From NCBI GenBank assembly GCA_002254745.1, contig NJED01000023.1:1-9716 (forward strand): DNA of 9,716 bases, written 5' to 3'. The DNA is from Desulfurococcales archaeon ex4484_217_1. GTDB taxonomy: Archaea > Thermoproteota > Thermoprotei_A > EX4484-217-1. Of the stretch, positions 1 through 6,686 are shown in pieces. Positions within the stretch are counted from its first letter, which is position 1. Each line of letters starts with the position of its first letter. Below the pieces are notes generated by a model. The model was given only the letters and a program-made list of their open reading frames with translations, had not been told where the DNA came from and searched no databases. The position numbers and the translations under genes were made by a program.

Positions 1-462
1 TCATGGAAATACTCCATTAAAAACTTAGACCCCGAGAAAACAGCGTTAGCTAGTGGTAGAGATTTGCCTATTTCACTTAAGGAAGCTCGTGAAATATGTA
101 AGACAATTAAGGGTATGATGCTTAAAGAAGCTAAGGAGTTATTAAAGACAGTTATTGAGAAAAAACAGCCAATACCATACCGTAGGTACCACGGTAAAGT
201 AGCTCATCATAGGGGTTTGGAAAGGTGGAAGTGGCCTGCTGGACGATACCCCGTTAAAGCAGCTAAGGAAATACTTAAGGTTTTAGAAAATGCCGAAAAC
301 AACGCAGTAGATAAGGGACTCGATACTGATAGGTTAAGGATAATCCATGCTGCAGCTCAGAAAGGACCTGTTATTAAAAAGTATACTCCAAGAGCTTTTG
401 GGAGATCTACTCCTTGGTTTAAGAAGTATACCCATATTGAAATAGCTGTTATGGAGGTTTAA
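1..462 (+). CDS. rpl22: Large-subunit ribosomal protein uL22 (5' end outside window)
   Basis: Large-subunit protein that binds 23S rRNA and sends a long beta-hairpin into the wall of the peptide exit tunnel. The frame is open from the first base and encodes 153 residues up to TAA. The visible N-terminus, SWKYSIKNLDPEKTALASGR, is already typical of archaeal uL22, so only about three residues including the start codon are missing. A TTG at 64 is not the start, because conserved family sequence continues upstream of it. Landmarks in visible numbering are the HHRGLERWKWPAGRYP stretch (about 69-84), the LDTDRLRIIHAAAQ stretch (108-120) and the tunnel-loop region PRAFGRSTP (130-138). A Shine-Dalgarno sequence for the next gene (ggaggt, 453-458) sits in its last codons. 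No frameshift or oddity is visible. The identification is secure. Confidence 0.98.
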   Translation, partial: SWKYSIKNLDPEKTALASGRDLPISLKEAREICKTIKGMMLKEAKELLKTVIEKKQPIPYRRYHGKVAHHRGLERWKWPAGRYPVKAAKEILKVLENAENNAVDKGLDTDRLRIIHAAAQKGPVIKKYTPRAFGRSTPWFKKYTHIEIAVMEV

Positions 463-466
463 GCTT

Positions 467-1105
467 ATGGTTAATATTAAGAAGTTTTTTGTTCAAAAAG
501 GAATAATTAAAACAAAAATCGATGAGTATTTGGCAAGAGAATTCTACAGGGCAGGATATGCTGGCGTAGATATTCTGAAAACACCTTTAGGAACTAGGAT
601 TGTAATTTACGCTGAAAGACCAGCTGTAATTATTGGTAGAAGAGGTTCTATGATTAAGCAGTTAGCCCAAATTTTTGAGAAAAAATTCGGACTAGAAAAC
701 CCGCAAATAACAGTTACTTCCGTTGAAAACCCGTATCTTTCAGCTAGAATTGTTGCTTTCCGCTTAGCTGTAGCTCTTGAAAGAGGATATCATTTCAGAA
801 GAGCAGCTTTCATTGCCTTAAGAAGGATTATGGAAGCTGGTGCTTTAGGAGCGGAGATAATTATTAGCGGTAAACTTACTAGCGAAAGAGCACGGTATGA
901 AAAATATCGTGCAGGCAAAATCTATAGGACAGGTGAGCAAGCATCAATGATGGTTGAAAGAGCTGTAGCCCATGCACTACTTAAACCGGGCGTTTACGGA
1001 ATACAGGTTAGGATTGTTAAGCCATTGAGACCCCTAGATTATATAGAAATAAAAACACCTGAAAGACTGCAGCAAGCTCAACAAGTAGAAGGTAAAGGTG
1101 CGTAG
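467..1105 (+). CDS. rps3: Small-subunit ribosomal protein uS3
   Basis: Small-subunit head protein at the mRNA entry channel; binds 16S rRNA and helps unwind and position mRNA. The 212 residues match the usual archaeal length. A type II KH domain occupies roughly residues 17-85, with the GXXG loop visible as IIGRRG (55-60). The C-terminal uS3 domain follows, with ALRRIMEAGALGAEIIISGK (117-136) and TSERARYEKY (138-147). The tail after about residue 195 is charged and glutamine-rich, as is usual in archaea. The ATG at 467 is 8 bases downstream of ggaggt (453-458), which supports this start. It follows uL22 by 4 bases and precedes uL29 by 2, so translation is probably coupled. The sequence is closest in feel to crenarchaeal uS3; that lineage reading is inference. 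Confidence 0.99.
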   Translation: MVNIKKFFVQKGIIKTKIDEYLAREFYRAGYAGVDILKTPLGTRIVIYAERPAVIIGRRGSMIKQLAQIFEKKFGLENPQITVTSVENPYLSARIVAFRLAVALERGYHFRRAAFIALRRIMEAGALGAEIIISGKLTSERARYEKYRAGKIYRTGEQASMMVERAVAHALLKPGVYGIQVRIVKPLRPLDYIEIKTPERLQQAQQVEGKGA

Positions 1106-1107
1106 CC

Positions 1108-1335
1108 ATGTCTCTTAAACCTAGAGACATAAGAGCAATGTCTAAGGAAGAAAGACTGAAGAAATTAGAGGAGCTAAGATTAGAGCTAAGGAGGCTTAGA
1201 ACACAAGCAGCATTAGGCACATTAGAGAGTCCTGGAAGAATTAAGGCTATAAGAAAGACTATAGCTAGAATATTGACAATAAATAGAGAAGAAGAGCTTA
1301 GAGAATTAAGAAGAAAAGGTAGAAAGAGGAAGTGA
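1108..1335 (+). CDS. rpl29: Large-subunit ribosomal protein uL29
   Basis: Small two-helix hairpin protein near the exit of the peptide tunnel on the large subunit, where it contributes to docking of SRP and the translocon. The 75 residues are rich in Lys, Arg, Glu and Leu. They include a first long helix (about 11-34) and the family signature region LGTLESPGRIKAIRKTIARI (36-55). The basic tail RRKGRKRK ends at TGA 1333-1335. The ATG at 1108 lies 7 bases after an aaggtg element (about 1095-1100) inside the end of uS3. Its stop codon overlaps a GTG of the downstream Rpp29 frame as GTGA, a typical coupling arrangement. No anomaly is seen. Confidence 0.98.
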   Translation: MSLKPRDIRAMSKEERLKKLEELRLELRRLRTQAALGTLESPGRIKAIRKTIARILTINREEELRELRRKGRKRK

Positions 1336-1631
1336 AAAAGGAAATGAAGCATTCTCCTAGAAACATCATATACCATGAACTTATAGGCTTATACGCTAAA
1401 GTGATCGATTCAGCAACCCAAACATACATTGGATTAGAAGGTAAGGTTGTAAATGAGTCATACAATGCGTTAATTATTCAGACAGGGAGGGGTGAAAAGA
1501 AAATTTTAAAACATATATCCAAGTTTATGTTTACTCTGCCTAGCGACTTAAAAGTTATAGTTGATGGTTCAAGAATTGTAGGTAGACCTGAAGAAAGACT
1601 TAAGAAAATAGTTTCAAGAAAAAGGTGGTAA
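1332..1631 (+). CDS. rnp1: RNase P protein component 1 (Rpp29/Pop4 family)
   Basis: Protein subunit of archaeal RNase P, which removes 5' leaders from pre-tRNAs. The Rpp29 family binds the RNase P RNA with Rpp21 and supports the specificity domain. The protein has up to 99 residues with the compact Sm-like barrel of the family: a HELIGLYAKVIDS strand (about 15-27), GLEGKVVNESYNALII (34-49) and a C-terminal DGSRIVGRPEERLKKI (78-93). Location between uL29 and uS17 is the standard archaeal position. The start is ambiguous: GTG at 1332 overlaps the uL29 stop as GTGA, while an in-frame ATG at 1344 gives 95 residues. The gagga at 1326-1330 sits 1 base before the GTG but 13 before the ATG, so neither spacing is ideal. 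Family conservation begins after both, so the function is unaffected. Confidence 0.94.
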   Translation: MKKEMKHSPRNIIYHELIGLYAKVIDSATQTYIGLEGKVVNESYNALIIQTGRGEKKILKHISKFMFTLPSDLKVIVDGSRIVGRPEERLKKIVSRKRW

Positions 1632-1635
1632 ATGA

Positions 1636-1980
1636 ATGCCTGCAAAAAATATTGGAATACCCGGGGTAAAGCCTCCGGGGAGGGAATGCAATGACCCTAA
1701 CTGCCCATTTCACGGTACATTATCTGTTAGAGGAATAGTTTTAGAGGGCGTTGTTGTTTCCGATAAGATGGATAAAACGGTTATTGTTGAAAGAGAGTAT
1801 TTGAGGTTTATTAGGAAATATAGAAGGTATGAGAGACGTAGAAGCAAAATACCGGCCCATAACCCGCCCTGCATAAACGCTAAAAAAGGAGACTTAGTAA
1901 AAATAGCTGAGACAAAACCCATATCCAAAACCGTATCATTCGTAGTAGTTCAGGTGATTAAAAGAGGAGTAAGAGGCTAG
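1636..1980 (+). CDS. rps17: Small-subunit ribosomal protein uS17
   Basis: Primary 16S rRNA-binding protein with an OB fold that helps fold the 5' domain of the small subunit. The 114 residues have the archaeal N-terminal extension carrying C18, C23 and H26 (in RECNDPNCPFHGTLSVRG), followed by the OB core from about residue 30. VLEGVVVSDKMDKTVIVERE covers 36-54. The signature stretch GDLVKIAETKPISKTVSFVV covers 85-104. The ATG at 1636 lies 7-8 bases after aaaggtgg (1621-1628), which overlaps the end of Rpp29. An ATG at 1632 is in another frame and is not the start. The gene ends at TAG 1978-1980, 5 bases before uL14. The Cys/His cluster is usual for archaeal uS17. Confidence 0.98.
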   Translation: MPAKNIGIPGVKPPGRECNDPNCPFHGTLSVRGIVLEGVVVSDKMDKTVIVEREYLRFIRKYRRYERRRSKIPAHNPPCINAKKGDLVKIAETKPISKTVSFVVVQVIKRGVRG

Positions 1981-1985
1981 AAGCA

Positions 1986-2414
1986 ATGGTTAAGAGGATT
2001 AGGAAAGCAGGTGGCGGAGAGAAAACACGCAGAGCCATTTCGGCAGGAATACAGGTAGGCACTATGCTTAGAGTAACTGACAACAGCGGTGCTAGGGAAA
2101 TAATGGTTATTGGAGTTCCAGGCTATAAGTCTCGGCTGAGAAGACTGCCTAAAGCCTCCGTAGGAGACTTAGTTATAGCTTCTGTTAAAAAGGGAACACC
2201 TGAGATGAGAAGACAAATAGTTAGAGCAGTTATTGTGAGACAGAGAATGCCCTATAGAAGACCTGATGGTGTTAGGGTAGTTTTCGAAGATAATGCAGCC
2301 GTAATAATAACTCCTGAGGGAATACCTAAAGGATCTGAAATAAGAGGGCCTGTAGCCAAGGAAGCTGCTGAAAGATGGCCTAAAATAGCGGAATTAGCAA
2401 CGATAATAGTTTAA
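1986..2414 (+). CDS. rpl14: Large-subunit ribosomal protein uL14
   Basis: Beta-barrel protein at the subunit interface of the large subunit. It contributes to intersubunit bridges and forms part of the binding surface for factors such as aIF6. At 142 residues it carries the archaeal N-terminal extension of about 20 residues before the core. The uL14 core is unmistakable: TMLRVTDNSGAREIMVIGV (26-44), ASVGDLVIASVKKGTPEM (57-74), the RAVIVRQR strand (80-87) and FEDNAAVIITPEG (100-112). The C-terminus keeps SEIRGPVAKEAAERWPKIA. The start ATG at 1986 is 9 bases after gagg (1973-1976) in the end of uS17. This is the first gene of the spc-type half of the cluster. Confidence 0.99.
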   Translation: MVKRIRKAGGGEKTRRAISAGIQVGTMLRVTDNSGAREIMVIGVPGYKSRLRRLPKASVGDLVIASVKKGTPEMRRQIVRAVIVRQRMPYRRPDGVRVVFEDNAAVIITPEGIPKGSEIRGPVAKEAAERWPKIAELATIIV

Positions 2415-2425
2415 GGTGTGGTAAA

Positions 2426-2809
2426 ATGGGGTTATCAAAATCGAAGCAGCCTAGAAAACAGAGAAAAAGCTTCTTCAACGCACCTCTACATATAAGGCAT
2501 AAGTTCTTTAACGCTCCTTTATCTGAAGAACTTCAGGCAAAACATGGCATAAAAAGATTGCCCATTAGGAGAGGAGATACCGTTAAGATTGTAAGAGGGG
2601 ACTGGGGAGGGCATGAAGGCAAAGTTGTCCGAGTAGATTATAAGAAGGTGAGAATATATGTTGAAGGTGTAACAATAAAGAAAGCTGATGGAACTGAAAG
2701 GTTTTACCCTATACATCCATCCAAAGTTGTTATAACTAAAGCAGATTTGTCAGACAGGTTTAGAAAGAGAATTGTTGAAAGAAGGAAAGGGATTGAAGAG
2801 GTCAGTTAA
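2426..2809 (+). CDS. rpl24: Large-subunit ribosomal protein uL24
   Basis: Assembly-initiating 23S rRNA-binding protein located near the tunnel exit. The 127 residues comprise a basic archaeal N-terminal extension (SKSKQPRKQRKSFFNAPLHI and following, residues 4-47) and a KOW motif at about 48-75 (RRGDTVKIVRGDWGGHEGKV). The conserved block VEGVTIKKADGTERFYPIHP covers 79-98. A highly charged tail of about 25 residues follows. The ATG at 2426 is 7 bases after ggtg (2415-2418), which overlaps the uL14 stop. The gene ends 2 bases before eS4, with the eS4 Shine-Dalgarno sequence (gaggt, about 2798-2802) inside its last codons. There is no sign of disruption. Confidence 0.98.
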   Translation: MGLSKSKQPRKQRKSFFNAPLHIRHKFFNAPLSEELQAKHGIKRLPIRRGDTVKIVRGDWGGHEGKVVRVDYKKVRIYVEGVTIKKADGTERFYPIHPSKVVITKADLSDRFRKRIVERRKGIEEVS

Positions 2810-2811
2810 AC

Positions 2812-3570
2812 ATGGGTAAAATGGGTGGTTCAAAACATTTAACAAGACATATAGCACCAGCTTTCTGGCCCATACTTAGGAAAGAATGGCATTGGGTTGT
2901 TAAGCCAAGCCCAGGACCTCACCCTATAGAGAGATGCTTACCGCTACTAATAATTGTTAGAGACATATTAGGCTACGCTAAAACAGCTAGGGAAGCAAGA
3001 AAAATTATCGCTCAAGGACAAATAAAAGTTGATGGCAGGGTTAGAAGGAATTACAAGTACCCTGTAGGTTTAATGGATGTACTAGAAATAGTTAAAATAA
3101 ACAAATTCTATAGAGTAATACCTTACCCTGTAAAATATATGGTTCTTCACGAAATAAGCCCTGAAGAAGCAAAGTATAAGCTCGTAAGAATAGAGAATAA
3201 AACAACAGTTAAAGGAGGACATATACAGCTAAACCTACATGATGGAAGAAATATTTTGGTTAAAGTTTCAGACCCAACAAACCCTGAGGAAGACGTTTAT
3301 AAAACATTCGATGTATTGAAAATAAGTATACCAGACCAGCAAATACTTGACCATTATAGGTTCGAATTAGGTTCAATAGCCATAGTAACAGATGGTAGAA
3401 ACGTAGGTAGAGTTGGGAGAATAGTTGAAATAACTGAAATGTTTAAGAGAAGAAGAAACATCGTAACGTTAGAAGATAAAAATGGAGATAGGTTCCAAAC
3501 AATACAAGACTACATATTTGTTATAGGGAAGGATAAGCCTGAAACAAGCTTACCTGAGGGTGCATGGTAA
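2812..3570 (+). CDS. rps4e: Small-subunit ribosomal protein eS4
   Basis: Small-subunit body protein found in archaea and eukaryotes but not bacteria, so it marks the window as archaeal given the operon context. The 252 residues run in the family order. First comes a conserved basic N-terminus (GGSKHLTRHIAPAFWPI, 5-21). An S4 RNA-binding domain at about 43-92 includes TAREARKIIAQGQIKVDGRV (58-77). The central eS4 domain contains IQLNLHDGRNILV (138-150). A KOW motif at about 186-212 (GSIAIVTDGRNVGRVGRIVE) precedes the tail. It ends in a TAATG overlap with uL5. Length and motifs are normal, and the ATG at 2812 is 9 bases downstream of gaggt. Confidence 0.99.
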   Translation: MGKMGGSKHLTRHIAPAFWPILRKEWHWVVKPSPGPHPIERCLPLLIIVRDILGYAKTAREARKIIAQGQIKVDGRVRRNYKYPVGLMDVLEIVKINKFYRVIPYPVKYMVLHEISPEEAKYKLVRIENKTTVKGGHIQLNLHDGRNILVKVSDPTNPEEDVYKTFDVLKISIPDQQILDHYRFELGSIAIVTDGRNVGRVGRIVEITEMFKRRRNIVTLEDKNGDRFQTIQDYIFVIGKDKPETSLPEGAW

Positions 3571-4103
3571 TGGTAAGCTACGAGAAAAAATGGGCGAAAA
3601 ACCCTATGTTAAAACCTAGAATAGCCAAGGTAACTGTAAATATCGGCGTAGGTGGTAGTGGAGATAGGTTACAGAAAGCAGCTAAAGTTCTTGAAACGCT
3701 TACGAGGCAAAAACCTGTCCCTAGAAAAGCCAGGAGAACTATTAAAGAATTCGGCATTCATAGAGGGGAAAACATAGCCGTAATGGTTACCTTAAGAGGT
3801 AAGAAAGCAATAGATTTCCTAAATAAAGCATTAGATGCTGTAGGCAGGAGAATTAAGGCTTCAAGCTTTGACAAATTTGGGAACTTCGCATTAGGTATTA
3901 AAGAACACATCTCTATTCCAGGTGTAAAATACGATCCTGAAATAGGTATTTTTGGAATGGATGTTTGTGTAACTATTGAAAGACCTGGATTCCGTGTTAT
4001 GCGTAGAAGGAGAGCAAGATCACATATTCCCCTAAGACATAGGGTTTCAAAAGAGGAAGCAATAGAATTTATATCTAAGGAGTTTGGTGTAACTATAATT
4101 TAA
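3570..4103 (+). CDS. rpl5: Large-subunit ribosomal protein uL5
   Basis: Large-subunit central-protuberance protein that binds 5S rRNA together with uL18 and touches the P-site tRNA. From ATG 3570 it has 177 residues. An in-frame ATG at 3564 would add Met-Val. I prefer 3570 because the gaggg at 3556-3560 is then 9 bases away instead of 3, and the stop of eS4 overlaps it as TAATG. Family landmarks are NPMLKPRIAKVTVNIGVGGSGDR (start of the fold; quoted residues 13-35 of the longer form), the KARRTIKEFGIHRGE loop (55-69) and GNFALGIKEHISIPGVKYDP (106-125). The archaeal C-terminal part FRVMRRRRARSHIP covers 143-156. It stops 14 bases before uS14. No defect is visible. Confidence 0.98.
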   Translation: MVSYEKKWAKNPMLKPRIAKVTVNIGVGGSGDRLQKAAKVLETLTRQKPVPRKARRTIKEFGIHRGENIAVMVTLRGKKAIDFLNKALDAVGRRIKASSFDKFGNFALGIKEHISIPGVKYDPEIGIFGMDVCVTIERPGFRVMRRRRARSHIPLRHRVSKEEAIEFISKEFGVTII

Positions 4104-4117
4104 GGCAGGTGTAGAAC

Positions 4118-4282
4118 ATGGCAAAGTACAAGTTACCGAAAGTAAGGAAATATGGTAAAGGGTCCAGGGTCTGTGTTAGATGCGGATCTCATGGACCTAT
4201 AATTAGGCGTTACGGACTATACCTGTGCAGGCAATGCTTCAGAGAAGTAGCCGTTAATATAGGTTTCAGAAAATACAATTAA
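4118..4282 (+). CDS. rps14: Small-subunit ribosomal protein uS14, zinc-ribbon type
   Basis: Small-subunit head protein that contacts uS3 and 16S rRNA. The gene is short, 54 residues, reading MAKYKLPKVRKYGKGSRV at the start. Zinc ligands are intact as two CXXC pairs, C19-V-R-C22 and C37-R-Q-C40, separated by 14 residues; between them lies GSHGPIIRRYGLYL. The C-terminus FREVAVNIGFRKYN is typical of archaeal uS14. ATG 4118 lies 6 bases after aggtg (4107-4111). It sits between uL5 and uS8 as in other archaeal and bacterial spc operons. Length equals the usual archaeal form, so nothing is missing. Confidence 0.98.
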   Translation: MAKYKLPKVRKYGKGSRVCVRCGSHGPIIRRYGLYLCRQCFREVAVNIGFRKYN

Positions 4283-4293
4283 GGTGGTTTCGC

Positions 4294-4695
4294 ATGGTCA
4301 TGATGGATACTTTAGCTAATGCACTAGCAACAATAATGAACAATGAAGTTAGGGGTAAGAAAGAAGCCGTAATTATGCCTGCCTCTAAGCTCATAGCTAA
4401 TGTTCTAAGAGTTTTTCAGAAAGAGGGCTATATTGGCGAATTCGAGTACATAGATGATGGTAGATGGGGAAAAATAAAAGTTCAACTTCTAGGCAGAATA
4501 AATAAGTGCGGCGTTATAAAACCCCGCATTTCAGTTAGGTATCATGAACTTCTCAAAATGCCTGAATGGCTTAGAAAATATCTTCCTTCAAGAGATATAG
4601 GAGTTATCGTATTGTCTACTTCTCAAGGAGTTATGTCTCACAGGGAAGCAATAACTAAGAAAATTGGAGGAATAGTTTTAGCTTACATTTACTAG
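4294..4695 (+). CDS. rps8: Small-subunit ribosomal protein uS8
   Basis: Primary 16S rRNA-binding protein of the central domain, needed for small-subunit platform assembly. The 133 residues contain the N-terminal helix DTLANALATIMNNEVRGKKE (5-24), followed by MPASKLIANVLRVFQKEGYI (28-47). The family signature STSQGVMSHREA (108-119) contacts rRNA. Archaeal uS8 usually starts MVM or MVx before the DxLANAL helix, which favours ATG 4294. ATGs at 4300 and 4303 are alternatives that would shorten the protein by two or three residues. The ggtggt at 4283-4288 supports 4294 (5 bases) or 4300 (11 bases). It lies 11 bases after uS14. The following spacer of 26 bases is one of the two longest in the window. 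Confidence 0.98.
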   Translation: MVMMDTLANALATIMNNEVRGKKEAVIMPASKLIANVLRVFQKEGYIGEFEYIDDGRWGKIKVQLLGRINKCGVIKPRISVRYHELLKMPEWLRKYLPSRDIGVIVLSTSQGVMSHREAITKKIGGIVLAYIY

Positions 4696-4721
4696 TAACA
4701 CCGTTTAAAGGTGCTTTAACG
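4696..4721 (+). promoter_or_regulatory. uL6 leader with Shine-Dalgarno inside small inverted repeats
   Basis: This 26-base spacer carries the Shine-Dalgarno aaaggtg (4707-4713), 8 bases before the uL6 ATG. The same bases take part in two alternative short inverted repeats: ttaaag/ctttaa (4705-4710 and 4714-4719, loop gtg) and cacc/ggtg (4699-4702 and 4710-4713). Either would mask the ribosome-binding site, but both stems are very short and AT-rich or only 4 bp. The ribosome-binding site is well supported. A regulatory role for the pairing is speculative and may be chance. Confidence 0.4.
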
Positions 4722-5279
4722 ATGTCTAAAATACTACATTATGCTGAAGAGGTAGAGGTTCCTGATAATGTAGATGTAAAAATACAAGGTATGAGAGTTA
4801 AGGTTAAAGGTCCTAAGGGAGAGCTTATAAAAGACTTCTCACATATACGACAGGTGCTTTTGAGAAAAGAGAATAAGAAAATAGTTGTTGAAACATATTT
4901 TGCTAATAGAAAAGTTAAAGCATGTATAGGAACGATAGCTTCTCACATTAGAAACATGATTACAGGTGTAACTAAGGGCTACAGGTATAAGCTTAAAATA
5001 GTTTATTCACACTTCCCAATTTCAGTTAAAGTCCAGGGAAAAAGAATTATTATTGAAAACTTCCTAGGTGAAAAAGCTCCAAGAATAACAAAAATCTACG
5101 GGGATGACGTAACCGTTAGGGTTGAAGGCGATGACGTAATTGTTGAAGGTATAGATATCGAGCATGTAGGGCAAACAGCAGCAAATATTGAGAGAGCAGC
5201 TAGGGTTAAAGAATATGATCCAAGAGTTTTCATGGATGGAATATATATTTACGAAAAAGGAGTAATGGAGGAGGAGTAG
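4722..5279 (+). CDS. rpl6: Large-subunit ribosomal protein uL6
   Basis: Large-subunit protein at the base of the L7/L12-type stalk, near the sarcin-ricin loop and the factor-binding site. The 185 residues form the two tandem uL6 alpha/beta repeats. The first runs about 9-88, with VDVKIQGMRVKVKGPKGELI (17-36), GTIASHIRNMITGVTKGYRY (70-89). The second runs about 95-175, with VQGKRIIIENFLGEKAPR (104-121) and the VEGIDIEHVGQTAANIERAA stretch (141-160) that corresponds to the C-terminal signature. It ends in an acidic EEE, where repeated gga codons form the strong Shine-Dalgarno sequence of eL32. Length and repeats are normal for Archaea. Confidence 0.99.
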   Translation: MSKILHYAEEVEVPDNVDVKIQGMRVKVKGPKGELIKDFSHIRQVLLRKENKKIVVETYFANRKVKACIGTIASHIRNMITGVTKGYRYKLKIVYSHFPISVKVQGKRIIIENFLGEKAPRITKIYGDDVTVRVEGDDVIVEGIDIEHVGQTAANIERAARVKEYDPRVFMDGIYIYEKGVMEEE

Positions 5280-5280
5280 C

Positions 5281-5661
5281 ATGAGTGAAAGTGAGTTTAA
5301 GAGACTATTGAAACTGAGAAACTTAATGAATAGGAAGAGGCCTAGGTTCTTAAGGCATTTATGGTGGAAATTTGCAAAATTCGATGAAGTATGGAGGAAG
5401 CCTAGGGGAATAGATAATAAGATGAGGCAAAAGCTTAAAGGATATCCTCCCGTGGTTTCCATAGGCTATCGTGGACCAAAACTTGCGAGAGGACTTCATC
5501 CAACAGGTAGAAGAATAGTCATAGTGCATAACGTTAAAGAACTAGAAAAAGTTGATAAGGAGAAAGACATAGTATACATAGCCTCAACTGTAGGTAAAAG
5601 AAAAAGAGCGGAAATACTTGGGAAAGCTAAACAACTCGGAGTAAAGGTGGCTAACCCGTAG
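5281..5661 (+). CDS. rpl32e: Large-subunit ribosomal protein eL32
   Basis: Large-subunit protein shared by archaea and eukaryotes and absent from bacteria, binding domain II of 23S rRNA. The 126 residues hold the family core: RPRFLRHLWWKFAKFDEVWR (20-39), KPRGIDNKMRQKLKGYPP (40-57) and VSIGYRGPKLARGLHPTG (59-76). A small alpha/beta end with ASTVGKRKRAEILGKAKQLG (101-120) closes the fold. The ATG at 5281 directly follows the uL6 TAG. It is preceded by the purine-rich ggaggaggag (5267-5276), the strongest ribosome-binding site in the window. It is followed by eL19 after 10 bases, the invariant archaeal order uL6-eL32-eL19-uL18. Confidence 0.99.
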   Translation: MSESEFKRLLKLRNLMNRKRPRFLRHLWWKFAKFDEVWRKPRGIDNKMRQKLKGYPPVVSIGYRGPKLARGLHPTGRRIVIVHNVKELEKVDKEKDIVYIASTVGKRKRAEILGKAKQLGVKVANP

Positions 5662-5671
5662 GTGGTAGGAA

Positions 5672-6121
5672 ATGGACTTAAGCTTACAGAAAAGGTTAGC
5701 AGCAGAGATCCTAGGCGTAGGCGAAAGTAGAGTATGGATTGACCCTGAAGCTTATGACAGAGTAGAAGCGGCAATAACTAAGGAGGATATTAGGAAGCTC
5801 ATTAAAGATGGGATAATAAGAGCTAAACCCGAACATTCCAATAGCAGAGCTAGATGGAGAATAAGGCATGTAAAGAGGAAGAAAGGTAGAAGAAGAGGTC
5901 CTGGCCATAGGAAGGGCGGTAAGTACTCTAAGGTTTCTAGAAAGGAACAGTGGATGATGAAAGTTAGGGCTCTAAGGAAGGAGCTTAAGAAGTTTAAGGA
6001 GAGAGAAATAATAACATCGAAAGAATACAGGAAAATGTACAGGCTAATTAAGGGTGGAGTTTTCGACTCTGTTGCTCAACTTAGAAACTACATTAAGGAA
6101 TTAGTGGAGGAAAGGATGTGA
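5672..6121 (+). CDS. rpl19e: Large-subunit ribosomal protein eL19
   Basis: Archaeal/eukaryotic large-subunit protein with a long helix at the subunit surface; it contributes to an intersubunit bridge. The 149 residues begin with the compact globular domain DLSLQKRLAAEILGVGESRV (2-21) and WIDPEAYDRVEAAITKEDIR (22-41). The strongly basic linker RHVKRKKGRRRGPGHRKGGK (65-84) follows, the family hallmark. The rest is a long helical C-terminus (about 90-149). The ATG at 5672 lies 5-6 bases after ggtggt (5661-5666), which overlaps the eL32 stop. The gene ends 7 bases before uL18. No anomaly is visible. Confidence 0.99.
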   Translation: MDLSLQKRLAAEILGVGESRVWIDPEAYDRVEAAITKEDIRKLIKDGIIRAKPEHSNSRARWRIRHVKRKKGRRRGPGHRKGGKYSKVSRKEQWMMKVRALRKELKKFKEREIITSKEYRKMYRLIKGGVFDSVAQLRNYIKELVEERM

Positions 6122-6128
6122 ATTAAGT

Positions 6129-6674
6129 ATGGCTAGGGGGCCAAGGTATAAGGTAAAGTATAGGAGAAGAAGAGAAGGAAAAACAAACTACTATAAGCGC
6201 TACCGTATGGTCTTATCTAAGAAGCTAAGATTAGTAGCTAGAAAAACTCTGAGATACATTATAGCTCAAATAGTAAAGTTTGCCCCACAAGGAGATATGG
6301 TGTTAACTTCTGCTCACAGCATAGAATTGAGGAAACTTTACGGGTGGAAAGCTTCTACAGATAACACTCCTGCAGCATATCTAACAGGGTTACTAGCTGG
6401 TTTAAGAGCTAGAGAAAAAGGTGTAGCAGAAGTAATACTCGACATAGGATTACATAGAGCAATAAAAGGTGCTAGAGTTTTCGCGGTGCTTAAGGGGGCT
6501 TTGGATGCAGGTTTAAAAATTCCTCATAGTCCTGAAATACTTCCATCAGAGGATCGTATTAGAGGAGAACATATAGCTAAGTGGGCTAAAACCTTACGTG
6601 AAGAAAACCCTGAATTCTATGCTAAACACTTCTCACAATATTTCCATGTTTTAAAAGGTGAAAAATCTAGTTAA
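6129..6674 (+). CDS. rpl18: Large-subunit ribosomal protein uL18
   Basis: 5S rRNA-binding protein of the central protuberance, acting with uL5. The 181 residues fit the longer archaeal/eukaryotic form rather than the roughly 120-residue bacterial one. Landmarks are the basic N-terminus GPRYKVKYRRRREGKTNYYK (4-23), TSAHSIELRKLYGWKAST (60-77) and NTPAAYLTGLLAGLRAREKG (79-98). The glycine-rich part of the 5S-binding fold, LDIGLHRAIKGARVFAVLKGA, falls at about 104-124. The C-terminal helical extension ends in KGEKSS. The Shine-Dalgarno sequence is weak: ggagg at 6106-6110 is 18 bases upstream, so translation probably relies on coupling with eL19, whose stop is 7 bases away. Confidence 0.98.
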   Translation: MARGPRYKVKYRRRREGKTNYYKRYRMVLSKKLRLVARKTLRYIIAQIVKFAPQGDMVLTSAHSIELRKLYGWKASTDNTPAAYLTGLLAGLRAREKGVAEVILDIGLHRAIKGARVFAVLKGALDAGLKIPHSPEILPSEDRIRGEHIAKWAKTLREENPEFYAKHFSQYFHVLKGEKSS

Positions 6675-6686
6675 ACGTGGTAAACT

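Noticed and set aside
64..66. TTG as the start of uL22
   Set aside because: The same frame is open to base 1 and encodes SWKYSIKNLDPEKTALASGR, the conserved uL22 N-terminus. The true start is off the window.
1017..1376. 119-codon minus-strand frame, Leu/Ser-rich and hydrophobic
   Set aside because: It lies opposite uL29 and parts of its neighbours, where purine-rich Lys/Glu/Arg/Leu codons read backwards give Leu/Ser/Phe. No ribosome-binding site or family resemblance is seen.
1687..1713. Cys/His cluster in uS17, and the cysteine turn in uS5 (about 7044-7082), as new metal sites
   Set aside because: Both are usual features of the archaeal forms of these proteins, so they are not novel here.
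5064..5462. 132-codon minus-strand frame opposite uL6/eL32
   Set aside because: Its composition is that of reverse-complemented purine-rich coding DNA. Both sense-strand genes are complete and highly conserved, so it is an antisense shadow.
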